This document shows positions 40,029 through 48,711 of a stretch of DNA of 60,059 nt, one piece after another. Positions within the stretch are counted from its first letter, which is position 1. Each line of letters opens with the position of its first letter. The stretch comes from a virus. Where the stretch lies: IMG/VR virus record IMGVR_UViG_3300042465_001922, positions 1-60,059 of that record; one strand, given 5' to 3'. The notes below the pieces were generated by a model. The model was not told the origin of the DNA and searched no databases. It saw only the letters and a program-made list of their open reading frames with translations. A program made the position numbers and the translations under genes.

Positions 40029-40645
40029 CTACTACCCCAGTGCAATCGCTCTAGCTCTTTGCGGGCCTGGGCAGCTTCTTCTGCTGTGTTGCACAATTTT
40101 GAATAGTAAGATTTTTTGTTTACCGTTATTTTGGCTAAAAATCTTTTACCAACAGCCGACACCCCAATATATCCGGTAGTGCTGTTAGCGCGAAGCCTTA
40201 CGTTTCTATTTTGGGTTTGAACGCCAGCCCACCGGCAATTTCCAGGCTCATAGTTTCCATAAGTATCAATTCGATCCAAAGTTTCGTCGCCATTTGGCTC
40301 GCCCATATCAGCAACAAATTTCTTGTAATCCATCCATTCCTGACAAACAGAAACTCCCTTGCCACCATAGCGCGGATAATCTTTATCTGTTGGAACTGTG
40401 CATCGTCTAATCATTGCTCGCCACGTATTGTAAGAACCTTTTCCTGTACCACCATGTTTAAGGTTTGGGACAACACAACCACAAGATGTTGTATTGCCAG
40501 TAACCAAACTCCCTGAAACTACAACAGTTTCATTTCCGCATTCACAACGACACCGCCATAAAACCTTTTTTAACCTATCACGACCTGCCTGCTCAATTAC
40601 GATTAACTTCCCAAACACCTGCCCAGTTCTATCTATGAGTTTCAT
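40025..40645 (-). CDS. HNH/AP2 homing endonuclease
   Basis: A 206-residue nuclease. The N-terminal Cys-rich region (WRCRCECGNETVV and TTSCGC), the His-Me finger type core (ETLDRIDTYGNYEPGNCRWA with TQNRNVR) and a C-terminal AP2 DNA-binding domain (TGYIGVSAVGKRFLAKITVN) are all visible. It has its own AAAGGAG before the ATG and ends in a four-base overlap with the next virion gene, so it was inserted neatly into the late operon. Confidence 0.85.
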   Translation of the reverse strand: MKLIDRTGQVFGKLIVIEQAGRDRLKKVLWRCRCECGNETVVVSGSLVTGNTTSCGCVVPNLKHGGTGKGSYNTWRAMIRRCTVPTDKDYPRYGGKGVSVCQEWMDYKKFVADMGEPNGDETLDRIDTYGNYEPGNCRWAGVQTQNRNVRLRANSTTGYIGVSAVGKRFLAKITVNKKSYYSKLCNTAEEAAQARKELERLHWGSR

Positions 40646-40699
40646 AAAAGGCTCCTTTAAAGAAGCCCTTAGTATATCACCATAAGTTAGGATGGGATG

Positions 40700-42601
40700 T
40701 CATCTCCTCCCATCAGGACGAATATCGATTCGGGGTGCGCCAAGCTGCCAGGTGGTATTCAGATCACTGGAAGATACTTTGAAGATCATCTGCCGGGCGC
40801 GGACCCGGGTGTAGATGATGTTAGTGAACGCTTCAATTGGCACCGTAGCCGTCCTGGTTACCGTGGCAAAGTTGGTGCCTCCGGCGGATGCTGGGCTGGT
40901 AAAGCCTGATCCTGAACCCTTCATAGGCTGGAGCGTGAATACCGCCTGTGGGTTGGAGGCACTAGACCCTTCAAAGGTGATGTCCGGCAGCATCCTCCAG
41001 ATAAAGCCAAAGTTATGGCCATCGTCAATGTCAAACTCTGAGGAGGAGATATAGGCCTCGATAGCCGCCGGTGTACCGGTTTCGTTGTCATTAACACCAA
41101 ACTCGTGATAGACCAGGTTATTAGTGTAAGTGGCCGCTATCGGGTAGTCCTGTAGGCCGCTATCTAGCCATGCCGTCCTGGCCAGAGTTCCGTAGTACCA
41201 GGCTTTTTCAAGGTAGTTATAGATCACATACTGGTCAATGGTGCTAGATCCAGCGGTGGGGTAGAACCACCAAACCTCTGTAAATCCCTCACTTGTCCCA
41301 GCAAAAATTTGATCAGTCTGCTGAAGGTTAATGTCATTAAAGATGAACCGGCGCAGATCGCATGGCAGAGTCTGAACCCGGCCATCGTAGTAGTAGAACT
41401 TGTCGATACCCATCCAGTAAACAATACCGGAGGCAAAAGCCACGGCATTTGGGCTTTGGATGGAGATGTTATCTGCCAGAAGCGTGGCTCCCCAAACACC
41501 GCCTTGTGGGCCAAGGTATTGAAGAGAGTAAAAAGCAGAGTCAGTAATTACGATGATCTCTTGCCGGGACTGGATTACGGCAACAATTGTTGATCCACTG
41601 GAAAGTCTTAGACTGCCAGCCTGATTGGTAGCACTTGGCGTCCAATTTACCGCCGACTCCTGATCTGACCACCGAATCAGCATTGGGTCTAGGGTTCCAG
41701 AGCCGATGTCGTTTGCTCCAAAAGCCATAGCAAATCGGTAAACGTCGGATACAAATACCTTATTTACCGTAGTCGGAACCCCAGAAGCCCCTCCAAGACT
41801 GGACAAAAGCACACCCCGATTGCTAGTTCCAGAGGATGAATCCCAGTAATAAATCTGGCTTCCACGGTTAGCAAAAATTAGATCTTCACCAAAGTTAGCC
41901 TGACTCCAGAGACGGATCAGCTCGGGCGTCGTGCCGCCTTGACCCCAGTTTCCTTGGCCCCATGAGCCTGCGCCCCACCCTGTAAACGGAACCTGTGTTG
42001 CAGCGCCCACATGAATTTCATAAGCACCAACCACAGATGCCCCACCGTTTCCAGAATCATTCGCATTCGCAGTTACAGCCGCTCCTGTCGTTGGGTTCTT
42101 GGCTACGATGGTGTAGGTATTGGCAGTCAGAACCTGGGCAATCTGGTAGTTCTGCTCAAGGACTGCCTCGGTGATATTTCCCCCGACCCCAAGGCCGTTG
42201 GCATCTACCCCAGAGAAAGTCACAAAATCGCCTGTATAGGCTCCGTGGTTGTTGTCCGTAACTGTGATGGTCGAGCTGCCATTAGAGGCTGCAAAGGTCA
42301 CCTCGCCAGCCGCAGTAGTGGATCGAATGGGGGTGATGTCATAGTAGGCAGCGCCTTGCTCTATGTAGAACTTAAGGTTAGTACCCACTCCGATCAGGTT
42401 TGCCCCTCCCAGGGTCACCCAGTTCCACAGCGACCGGCACACCCCCAGGAATCGGCTACTGGAGATCTGCGCCCACCCACCAATCTTCTCAGGGCTACCC
42501 TGACGGAAACGGACTTTGTCGCATTCGTACCAGCCACCTTCGGTGGTATACCGGGTGTTTTCTTTGTTCACACCTGGTTTAAACAGTATCTTTTTTAACA
42601 T
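40700..42601 (-). CDS. Tail accessory/DNA stabilisation protein (P22 gp10-like)
   Basis: A 633-residue, all-beta protein. The opening FKPGVNKENTRYTTEGGWYE and VRFRQGSPEKIGGW, followed by WNWVTLGGANLIGVGTNLKF, is the pattern of phage stabilisation proteins that plug the portal below the adaptors (P22 gp10-like, beta-propeller). Repeating YYWDSSSG, VYRFAMAFG and IVYWMGIDKFYYYDG blocks fit propeller blades. Flanked on both sides by endonuclease genes. Confidence 0.65.
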   Translation of the reverse strand: MLKKILFKPGVNKENTRYTTEGGWYECDKVRFRQGSPEKIGGWAQISSSRFLGVCRSLWNWVTLGGANLIGVGTNLKFYIEQGAAYYDITPIRSTTAAGEVTFAASNGSSTITVTDNNHGAYTGDFVTFSGVDANGLGVGGNITEAVLEQNYQIAQVLTANTYTIVAKNPTTGAAVTANANDSGNGGASVVGAYEIHVGAATQVPFTGWGAGSWGQGNWGQGGTTPELIRLWSQANFGEDLIFANRGSQIYYWDSSSGTSNRGVLLSSLGGASGVPTTVNKVFVSDVYRFAMAFGANDIGSGTLDPMLIRWSDQESAVNWTPSATNQAGSLRLSSGSTIVAVIQSRQEIIVITDSAFYSLQYLGPQGGVWGATLLADNISIQSPNAVAFASGIVYWMGIDKFYYYDGRVQTLPCDLRRFIFNDINLQQTDQIFAGTSEGFTEVWWFYPTAGSSTIDQYVIYNYLEKAWYYGTLARTAWLDSGLQDYPIAATYTNNLVYHEFGVNDNETGTPAAIEAYISSSEFDIDDGHNFGFIWRMLPDITFEGSSASNPQAVFTLQPMKGSGSGFTSPASAGGTNFATVTRTATVPIEAFTNIIYTRVRARQMIFKVSSSDLNTTWQLGAPRIDIRPDGRR

Positions 42602-42633
42602 GTTATCATCCTGCCATTAACAAGGAGATCACT

Positions 42634-43482
42634 ATGTATGTTTATATTTGGAAAACACCAGACGCAATTCCGTTTTACGTTGGATTTTCTAAAAGCCGTC
42701 ACCGCACCAATCCCAATAATGGCGGCGGAAGAAATTGGCTTACCAAACAAAAACTTAGTGAAATTGGGTGTCATAACGTAATTGTTGAAATTCGTCCAGT
42801 TGAGTCAATTGTGGCCGGGAGAGCGCTAGAGCGCAATCTCATAGCAGAACTTGGTCGAATACAGACGGGAACTGGCACTTTAACCAATCTTCGTGAAGGC
42901 GGAGAAGGCACCTCATCGCCGTCCCCAGAGCATCGTGAAAAGTTGCGCCAACTTCTTTTTGACCCATCACATCCTGCGCACAGTCCAGAATCCCGTGCCA
43001 AACTTAAAAAACGTATGCAAGATCCTGATGTCAAAGCAAAATTTACGGGGGATGCAAATCCATCAAAGCGCCCAGAAGTGCGAGCCAAGCTCAAAGCCAA
43101 GTGGGCAAATCCTGATTTTAGAGCCGCAATGAAACTTGCAAGGACTGGGGTTAAACGAACTTTGTCTGAAGAAAATAAACAAAAATTACGAGACAGGTTA
43201 GCGGCCAATCCAAACATGTCAGGATGGTCAAGTCGCAATGGAAAAGACCTAGACTTTGAGGCTAAAAGAATAGATGGGATTCGTAAGGCCCAAGCAAAAA
43301 GAGTTGAAAAAATGTCTGATCCAGTTGCCTTGGCCCAGCGCAAAGAACGCCTTAAACAAACAATGAACTCTGAAGAATTTAAATCCAAACGATCCCAGTG
43401 GGATACCCCAGAATACCGAGCCAAGTTATCAGCGGCAAAGAAAGCATACTGGGAAAAAAGACGATCCATGATCAGCTCATAA
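42634..43482 (+). CDS. GIY-YIG homing endonuclease with NUMOD3-like repeats
   Basis: A 282-residue nuclease on the plus strand inside the leftward late region. YVYIWKTPDAIPFYVGFSKS is the GIY-YIG pair, and RALERNLIAELGRI has the metal-binding Glu. The remaining 190 residues hold repeated helix-turn modules (SPEHREKLRQLL, SPESRAKLKKRM, RPEVRAKLKAKW, SEENKQKLRDRL), NUMOD3-type DNA-binding units. A self-mobilising gene. AAGGAG precedes the ATG. Its 3' end overlaps the lysozyme gene by 11 bases. Confidence 0.85.
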   Translation: MYVYIWKTPDAIPFYVGFSKSRHRTNPNNGGGRNWLTKQKLSEIGCHNVIVEIRPVESIVAGRALERNLIAELGRIQTGTGTLTNLREGGEGTSSPSPEHREKLRQLLFDPSHPAHSPESRAKLKKRMQDPDVKAKFTGDANPSKRPEVRAKLKAKWANPDFRAAMKLARTGVKRTLSEENKQKLRDRLAANPNMSGWSSRNGKDLDFEAKRIDGIRKAQAKRVEKMSDPVALAQRKERLKQTMNSEEFKSKRSQWDTPEYRAKLSAAKKAYWEKRRSMISS

Positions 43483-43978
43483 ATAAAGCAATTTCGGCCC
43501 TGCGGCGGCGCGTCAATCCCTTTTCAAAAGCACTGCCCGGATTTACGTACATCATAAACCCCTCGGCAATTCTTTCCAACGGCTCATCCCTGACTATTCG
43601 CTGGCGAAGGGTAGACCTCTGAAACCCACCTACACCGATGTTGTAGCTAAGAGCGACACAAGCGTCAAACAAGCCTTGACGCCCAGATAAATTAGGGGCA
43701 AGTCGAAGAACACCGCGCTCAAAACTGACGAGGAGATTCTTGAAACGTTCCTCCAGTTCTGGCTTTGACCATAGACGATTGTGTTCTGGTGCAAGGGGGA
43801 ACTCCTTTCTGATCATTCCGGTATAGCCTTCTTTGCGAATCACTGGCAGGCGAATCTGTTCCTGATGCAGCACCTCACCCCAGCCCACAGTCCATATTGA
43901 TGCAGGACACAAATAGGGCCGGTCACGATACCCCTCAAACTGGTGCATTACGTGGATGCCTGCCTCGGATGTTTTCAT
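43472..43978 (-). CDS. Endolysin, T4-type lysozyme (GH24), Asp replaced by Cys
   Basis: A 168-residue muramidase that cuts peptidoglycan for lysis. Glu15 (HQFEGYRDRPYLCPASIWTV) is the catalytic acid, with Thr30 at the expected spacing; the middle residue, Asp20 in T4 lysozyme, is Cys24 here, a variant known in some phage GH24 enzymes. ALSYNIGVGGFQRSTLRQRI and a basic end RRRRAEIALFMS complete the fold. No signal peptide. It overlaps the holin-like gene by four bases. Confidence 0.85.
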   Translation of the reverse strand: MKTSEAGIHVMHQFEGYRDRPYLCPASIWTVGWGEVLHQEQIRLPVIRKEGYTGMIRKEFPLAPEHNRLWSKPELEERFKNLLVSFERGVLRLAPNLSGRQGLFDACVALSYNIGVGGFQRSTLRQRIVRDEPLERIAEGFMMYVNPGSAFEKGLTRRRRAEIALFMS

Positions 43979-44457
43979 TTCTTAAAGGACTGGCTTCCAA
44001 ACCAAAACGCAATCACGCTTGAAAAGATGATGGCCGAGTCCTCATCCCAGAGGATTGCCATAGCCTGATCAAACGGCACCCCGGTCTTCCAGGCGTAGAA
44101 GAAGCCAAAGATGTTCACAAATAAGAGCATGGAGAACATGCCGTAGGTAATGACCGGACGGACAGAAGCTCGCATATTGACCACCCACTGGGACGCACCC
44201 TTACCGATCTCGATGTCGTGGGCATACAAAGCCTGGCGCTCCTGAACGGCGGTCTGCATGGCGACCTGGTCAGTCCGTATCTCCTCAACCCGGGCCTGGG
44301 CGGCAAAGCCTTTCTCCAGCATCTGAAGCTCCCGCTCCGTCTGCATCTTGGCAAGCTCTAGCTCATGGGCCTTATCCGACCGATCCTGGAAGAAGTCCAA
44401 GACCTTGGGCAGACCGCCCATCAGGAATGAAACGAGGGTAGAAAGCAGGGTAATCAT
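43975..44457 (-). CDS. Putative holin (GTA-type, coiled coil plus membrane helices)
   Basis: A 160-residue protein. A weak N-terminal membrane segment (LLSTLVSFLMGGLPKVLDFF), a charged coiled coil (residues 28-95), then two strong helices (VITYGMFSMLLFVNIFGFFY and SAIIFSSVIAFWFGSQSF). This matches the 3TM holin family used by gene-transfer agents and many phages. It lies between the lysozyme and two spanin-like genes. Confidence 0.7.
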   Translation of the reverse strand: MITLLSTLVSFLMGGLPKVLDFFQDRSDKAHELELAKMQTERELQMLEKGFAAQARVEEIRTDQVAMQTAVQERQALYAHDIEIGKGASQWVVNMRASVRPVITYGMFSMLLFVNIFGFFYAWKTGVPFDQAMAILWDEDSAIIFSSVIAFWFGSQSFKK

Positions 44458-44714
44458 CGCTTAGACCTTTCTTCAAGGAGTTTTAAACGGACCTGAAGGT
44501 CGTGAATATCTTTGTAAATCTCTTCTTTGAGCTTGTGCCGGGCTTCGGCTGAAATTGGGGAATCAGTTGGGGTGCCGCTGGGGGTAATCAGGGCTGGCAT
44601 CTTAGACTTGATGTCTACCAGATCGTGTTGGATGTTAGTTACGGCGCTGATCATCCAAGTAATTGCAGCCACAATCACCGGAAACGCCATCTGAATTACT
44701 TTTGTCCAGTCCAT
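44454..44714 (-). CDS. Small membrane protein of the lysis cassette
   Basis: An 86-residue protein with an N-terminal membrane helix (VIQMAFPVIVAAITWMISAV) and a C-terminal coiled coil (ARHKLKEEIYKDIHDLQVRL). The ATG at 44714 overlaps the TGA of the gene before. The N-in, coiled-coil layout would suit an inner-membrane spanin or a holin partner, but no outer-membrane lipoprotein partner is seen. Confidence 0.5.
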   Translation of the reverse strand: MDWTKVIQMAFPVIVAAITWMISAVTNIQHDLVDIKSKMPALITPSGTPTDSPISAEARHKLKEEIYKDIHDLQVRLKLLEERSKR

Positions 44715-45169
44715 CACCACACCTTTGTCATCTTAAGAACCGCATAAATAATCAAAGACAAAACCCCCAGCACCAGCCATTCGTTCCGTGTTGCCTGTCG
44801 GTCAGAGTCGTACTCCTTTTGCAACTCCTTGCGCTCCTTCCGAAGCTTGACTTCTAATGCCTGAACCTCATCTATTGCCCGTTTGCCAAACTCTTTCTCA
44901 ATCTGTTTAAAGGCGTCCTCTTTGTTGCGCCGCAGGTTGTACAGCACCCGATATTCGTTGATGGCGTCCACATACATCATGTCGCCCCGGCGTTGAACTT
45001 CCTGTTGTTTCCTGCGCCACGCCACACGGGCGCGAGCTTCTTCGTCCAGAAAAGCATTGACTTCTTTGGCTGTCTCTTTGATGTCCCGTCCGGCTTTGAT
45101 CGCCTCGCGGATTCCACCTAAAGCGGTTTGAACGACCTTGGATGGGTCGGCTGGATCTGGCAATGACAT
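44714..45169 (-). CDS. Coiled-coil protein with C-terminal membrane anchor
   Basis: A 151-residue, very charged coiled coil (Arg/Lys/Glu-rich, about residues 30-125) followed by a tail anchor LVLGVLSLIIYAVLKMTKVW. Proteins of this layout are common next to holin genes of podovirus-like phages; possibly part of the lysis or internal membrane machinery. Function not known. Confidence 0.5.
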   Translation of the reverse strand: MSLPDPADPSKVVQTALGGIREAIKAGRDIKETAKEVNAFLDEEARARVAWRRKQQEVQRRGDMMYVDAINEYRVLYNLRRNKEDAFKQIEKEFGKRAIDEVQALEVKLRKERKELQKEYDSDRQATRNEWLVLGVLSLIIYAVLKMTKVW

Positions 45170-45243
45170 CTACTGCCCCCATGCGACTATTAGCAAGGAA
45201 CATACCAGAGACACCCCAAAAAGCAATAGCCCGAAGGTTGGGG

Positions 45244-45513
45244 CTATTTGAGCTTTGACAGGGTCTGAGCTAGCCGCGCTCTTTGTCCTAATTTGCCTGG
45301 TTTCTTGGCTGCGGCTGCGAGCTTTTTTGCGGGGATCTTTTCCCCTTTCTTTACACCAAGCGAGCTTCGTAAAGCGCCTGGCTTTTTGATGGCTGACTGA
45401 ATCCATTTCTCACCTACCTTGCCACCCTTTTTTGCAATGACGCCACGACCTTTAAGCACATCAGCTTTGGTCACTTGGCCGTCGCCTGTTAAATCTGGAA
45501 AGTCTTTAGCCAT
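45244..45513 (-). CDS. Basic virion protein with DLTGDGQVTKADVL calcium-loop motif
   Basis: An 89-residue, Lys-rich protein; ATG at 45513 is nine bases after GGAAGG. DLTGDGQVTKADVLKGRG near the start is an EF-hand/dockerin-like loop, and the rest is a basic repeat-like segment (IKKPGALRSSLGVKKGEKIP, AKKLAAAAKKPGKL). I recall this family in virions of related phages. Possibly DNA-binding cargo. Confidence 0.6.
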   Translation of the reverse strand: MAKDFPDLTGDGQVTKADVLKGRGVIAKKGGKVGEKWIQSAIKKPGALRSSLGVKKGEKIPAKKLAAAAKKPGKLGQRARLAQTLSKLK

Positions 45514-45515
45514 GA

Positions 45516-45752
45516 CTACCATCCTTCCACTCTATTAATTTCAACAATGTCCACACCGGGGTGAAACGTCATTTGACCTATACATGCAATGTTCCAGTCT
45601 GGCCCGGTCTGCTCACTCCAGCTATAGGTATTAATTCGCACATGCCTGGCTAATATCTCGTTACCGTTTTCAAACACTCGCCACACATGTTCTTCACTTC
45701 CTCGGCCCGGCTCGCCTTTTGATTTATTAAACCGGATTAGATATTTGTTCAT
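45516..45752 (-). CDS. Small protein, unknown
   Basis: A 78-residue protein (MNKYLIRFNKSKGEPGRGSE start) that looks like a small beta sheet, with EEHVWRVFENGNEILARHVR and TFHPGVDIVEINRVEGW. It overlaps the assembly-protein gene by four bases. No family recognised. Confidence 0.5.
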   Translation of the reverse strand: MNKYLIRFNKSKGEPGRGSEEHVWRVFENGNEILARHVRINTYSWSEQTGPDWNIACIGQMTFHPGVDIVEINRVEGW

Positions 45753-46120
45753 TCAGGTCGGGTCGGCCATAACACTTCATTTGGATAGTTAGGTTGTAGC
45801 GGGATGTTTTGCAATTTCTTTTGATATTCAACCCACGCCTGCCACTGAGCTTTGCTTAATGTTGCCGTGTTTGCAATTGCTGCACTTGCTTCATCAAACC
45901 GAACTTTAATTTGTTCATCAACATTGTTTTGTAACGCACTTGACGGGTCTGGCGCGTCTACTTCAACCCAACAGCGATCCGTAATACCCAGCCATGACAA
46001 ATCTCCCAAACGATCTTTTACACCTTCCATGCCAAATATTGGACCCCAGTTTTCCGGTAGTGGTTGTAGGCCACCAATATTTTCACCGGTTTGCGGATTT
46101 TTTAGTTGCCACAGTTTCAT
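45749..46120 (-). CDS. Putative tail fibre assembly chaperone
   Basis: A 123-residue protein. The C-terminal half, TLSKAQWQAWVEYQKKLQNI followed by PLQPNYPNEVLWPTRPE, has the W..Y...L..IP....YP..V.WP.P pattern of phage tail fibre assembly chaperones. The N-terminus has GLQPLPENWGPIFGMEG. Located just downstream of the collagen-like tail tip gene, the usual place for a chaperone that helps fold the fibre. Confidence 0.6.
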   Translation of the reverse strand: MKLWQLKNPQTGENIGGLQPLPENWGPIFGMEGVKDRLGDLSWLGITDRCWVEVDAPDPSSALQNNVDEQIKVRFDEASAAIANTATLSKAQWQAWVEYQKKLQNIPLQPNYPNEVLWPTRPE

Positions 46121-46808
46121 TTGATACCTCGTTGTCTGCTTGTTGTTTCAGTTTCTCTTGACGTTTTATCTCTCGTTCACCGCTTCCTCCGGTGCCACCC
46201 GCCATATAAATTATGTTTTGATCTTCATCTAATGCTAATTTGTTGTGCAGAAGTCCATCTTCTTTGCCAACCATTAAATTTGGTGCGCCCTCTAAAAAAT
46301 CTTTCTGAGTAGTTATTTCACTTAAATCATCTTCATTTGCATAATTTTTTGTATTGGCAAGTATTTCCATAATACGTTTTGCTTCTTCATCGTCATACCC
46401 AGATGCACCAAGTTGTTGAAACACTGCCATATCATTTGGAAACGGAGGATGCCCATTAAGATGATTTTTTTCAGCTTCTGATACACGCCAGTCTCGCCAA
46501 CTAGAAAAATCTTTACGGGGTGTTATTTGAGCATTGCAACCAACATTAGCAGCTAATTGATGTATTAACTCAATAACTTCTACTGGCTGCATAAGACACC
46601 ACAAATGTCGCCCACCATCCCCACGCATCATAAGTTCTGTGGTTCCACCAAACGCTGTACCAACCATCATAGATCTAGCTCGGTTGTAATTACTTTCCCG
46701 GTTTTCTAAATCCATTTTGGCTTCAAATTCACGCAACTGCTCAGCATGCTTTACTGCTATTGCATTTTCAGTAGCTTGAATTTTTTTAACAGCTTCACGT
46801 TTTTTCAT
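46083..46808 (-). CDS. Tail-region protein, unknown
   Basis: A 241-residue protein starting at the ATG at 46808, which overlaps the stop of the tail tip gene (ATGA). N-terminal coiled coil (KIQATENAIAVKHAEQLREF), then a folded region with GRHLWCLMQPVEVIELIHQL and a C-terminal Gly/Lys/Gln-rich end (IYMAGGTGGSGEREIKRQEK). Overlaps the next gene by 38 bases. Perhaps a fibre-associated or assembly factor. Confidence 0.5.
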   Translation of the reverse strand: MKKREAVKKIQATENAIAVKHAEQLREFEAKMDLENRESNYNRARSMMVGTAFGGTTELMMRGDGGRHLWCLMQPVEVIELIHQLAANVGCNAQITPRKDFSSWRDWRVSEAEKNHLNGHPPFPNDMAVFQQLGASGYDDEEAKRIMEILANTKNYANEDDLSEITTQKDFLEGAPNLMVGKEDGLLHNKLALDEDQNIIYMAGGTGGSGEREIKRQEKLKQQADNEVSNETVATKKSANR

Positions 46809-48127
46809 TGCGGGTTCCATGAAATAACAATTTGACCACCAGGCGATGCAACTGTAATTGGGTATGAACCACCAGGAGTTACTGGTAGGCAATTAACTGT
46901 CGATGGTGTAGCAGCAGATCCTGAAGGTGTTGGCGATGTTCCACCAGCTCCACCAGCTCCTCCTCTTCCACCTCCTCCTCCCCCGCCAGACACGGTCCAT
47001 GAATTAAACGGGGCAGGAGTGCAAGGGAAAGAATATCCACTACCACCAGCTCCACCGGATCTATAAATTTGAGGAAAAGTTGGATTTCCTGGAGCTGGAT
47101 TTCCTCCATATGGGTTAAACGAAAACGGTCCTGGCCTACGACAATTGTACGGAGGGGCAAATGGAAATATACAATAAGACACAACATTTATAGATCTACC
47201 GGCTTGTGTGTTAAGTGCAGGCCACGGACCGTTTACATTGCTACCTATGCTTGATCCTCCAGTAGTGTTTACTGGAAACGCTGGTGTATATGCAGGAAGC
47301 AATGGCGCGCTACTGCAAGACCATGTACCACCTGCGGCACCTAAATAATTATTACACGGTGCAGCTGGAGGAAAATTCGATGCTGATGGTCCACTTGTTC
47401 CATCATTTGTAACTCCTGCGCCTCCACCGCCTGTACCACCTTTTACCCTCCAACAAGTCATATTAGGGTACGAAGTGCGTTGAAAATTGGCGCCGGATCC
47501 ACCATTTCCTCCGCCACTTCCACCCGATCCACCACTACTCGCTCCAGCACTAGATCCCGCACCGCCACCACCGCTATTTCCAGCATTTCCAGCCGCTCCA
47601 GCAACTCCAGCGTTTCCTCCAGCACCCCCATTAAATGTTTGAGATAAACCACTTGATGCGTTTCCAGTATTACCTGGATTGCCAGCATTTCCAGCATTGC
47701 CAGCATTTCCCGAAGCTCCTGAGCTTCCAGGATTTCCGGCGGTTTGGCATGGTCCATTCCCCTGATTACCACCAACAGTAAAATATGGTGCAGAAGGAGG
47801 AGGACTCCCTCCAAATACAGTTATATAACCTCCACACGGATCTGTGCCTTTCCAAGCACCACCACCACGATTTCCACATCTAAATTGATTAGTATTTCCG
47901 TCTTGCCGTGCTGCTCCTGAACCGCCTCCACCTCCACCAGTTCCAGGATTTCCTGGATTTCCAGAATTCCCAGCGTTACCAGGATTACCGGTTCCGCCTT
48001 TGCCGGTAATGCTTACTTTCTTAACTCCAGGGGGAACAGTAAATGTACCACTCGCATTAAAGGTTTGCGTACCGCCAGGAACTAACCCAGCCCCAAGAAC
48101 ACCAATTTTTGCTGATCCAATAGGCAT
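46805..48127 (-). CDS. Collagen-like glycine-rich tail tip/adhesin
   Basis: A 440-residue protein, over a third Gly. It begins with the usual fibre entry (GTQTFNASGTFTVPPGVKKV), followed by blocks of Gly-Asn-Pro/Ala/Ser repeats (GNPGNAGNSGNPGNPGTGG; GNAGNAGNAGNPGNTGN) and poly-Gly runs, mixed with aromatic loops holding ten Cys. This fits a polyglycine-II sandwich, as in the receptor-binding tip of phage S16 (gp38), with variable loops contacting the receptor. It lies directly downstream of four 2OG/Fe(II) oxygenase genes. Confidence 0.75.
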   Translation of the reverse strand: MPIGSAKIGVLGAGLVPGGTQTFNASGTFTVPPGVKKVSITGKGGTGNPGNAGNSGNPGNPGTGGGGGGSGAARQDGNTNQFRCGNRGGGAWKGTDPCGGYITVFGGSPPPSAPYFTVGGNQGNGPCQTAGNPGSSGASGNAGNAGNAGNPGNTGNASSGLSQTFNGGAGGNAGVAGAAGNAGNSGGGGAGSSAGASSGGSGGSGGGNGGSGANFQRTSYPNMTCWRVKGGTGGGGAGVTNDGTSGPSASNFPPAAPCNNYLGAAGGTWSCSSAPLLPAYTPAFPVNTTGGSSIGSNVNGPWPALNTQAGRSINVVSYCIFPFAPPYNCRRPGPFSFNPYGGNPAPGNPTFPQIYRSGGAGGSGYSFPCTPAPFNSWTVSGGGGGGGRGGAGGAGGTSPTPSGSAATPSTVNCLPVTPGGSYPITVASPGGQIVISWNPQ

Positions 48128-48129
48128 TT

Positions 48130-48711
48130 TTACCTCCTACTTTTAAGCCCCAAGCTTGGGCGCTTATCAAATTTATGGTCGGCGTTGGGGCCGTCCTGTT
48201 TAACGTAATGCAACATAAACTGCACATTTACTTCTGTTTCTGTAGCCGGTGTACGCCAGTGTTTAATTTGGCACCCATGATAAATACAAGCATCGCCAGG
48301 TTCAAGAACATGTTCCGATGGCTCTGACCCAGGAGCTTGCATCCAAATAGGCCAAGGCTTTCCAACAGTTGCTATATGACAAGTTACTGAAATTTCACAT
48401 GCCGGTCGGTCAGTATGCGGTTTAAGCTCGTCACCTTTGGTGTAGACCCTGGTAAATGAATATGACGGGAATAGCTTATACCCAGTAATTTCTTCCATCT
48501 CAGAAAGAGAGTTAACCAAAACCGTTTCAATTAGCGGATCTGCGTACCACGAAATCTTGCTGCTATCACCATCTCGACCACCTTGATTGTTTTCAGGATA
48601 ACGCTTTAATGAGTTTTCAAGATACCGGGAAATAGTTGATACCGATTGTGGATCAATAAACCCACGGACAATTGTGTAACCTTTGTTTTGAAACTCTTCA
48701 GTTCTAGTCAT
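48130..48711 (-). CDS. 2OG/Fe(II)-dependent oxygenase 1 (phytanoyl/PHM-like)
   Basis: A 193-residue protein (ATG 48711, AGGATGG upstream). The metal set is His99-x-Asp101 (KPHTDRPACE), His151 (GCQIKHWR) with an Arg soon after, and a core strand SFTRVYTKGDE. LEPGDACIYHGCQIKHW is the typical second half of the double-stranded beta helix. Oxidises a C-H bond using O2 and 2-oxoglutarate. First downstream of three more oxygenase genes, next to the tail tip gene. Confidence 0.75.
   Translation of the reverse strand: MTRTEEFQNKGYTIVRGFIDPQSVSTISRYLENSLKRYPENNQGGRDGDSSKISWYADPLIETVLVNSLSEMEEITGYKLFPSYSFTRVYTKGDELKPHTDRPACEISVTCHIATVGKPWPIWMQAPGSEPSEHVLEPGDACIYHGCQIKHWRTPATETEVNVQFMLHYVKQDGPNADHKFDKRPSLGLKSRR

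Noticed and set aside
45170-45406. Minus-strand frame ending in a perfect membrane helix (LLLFGVSLVCSLLIVAWGQ)
   Set aside because: Most of it is a shadow of the basic gene at 45244, and the hydrophobic end has no start codon. The last 30 codons remain suspicious, but I cannot support a start.
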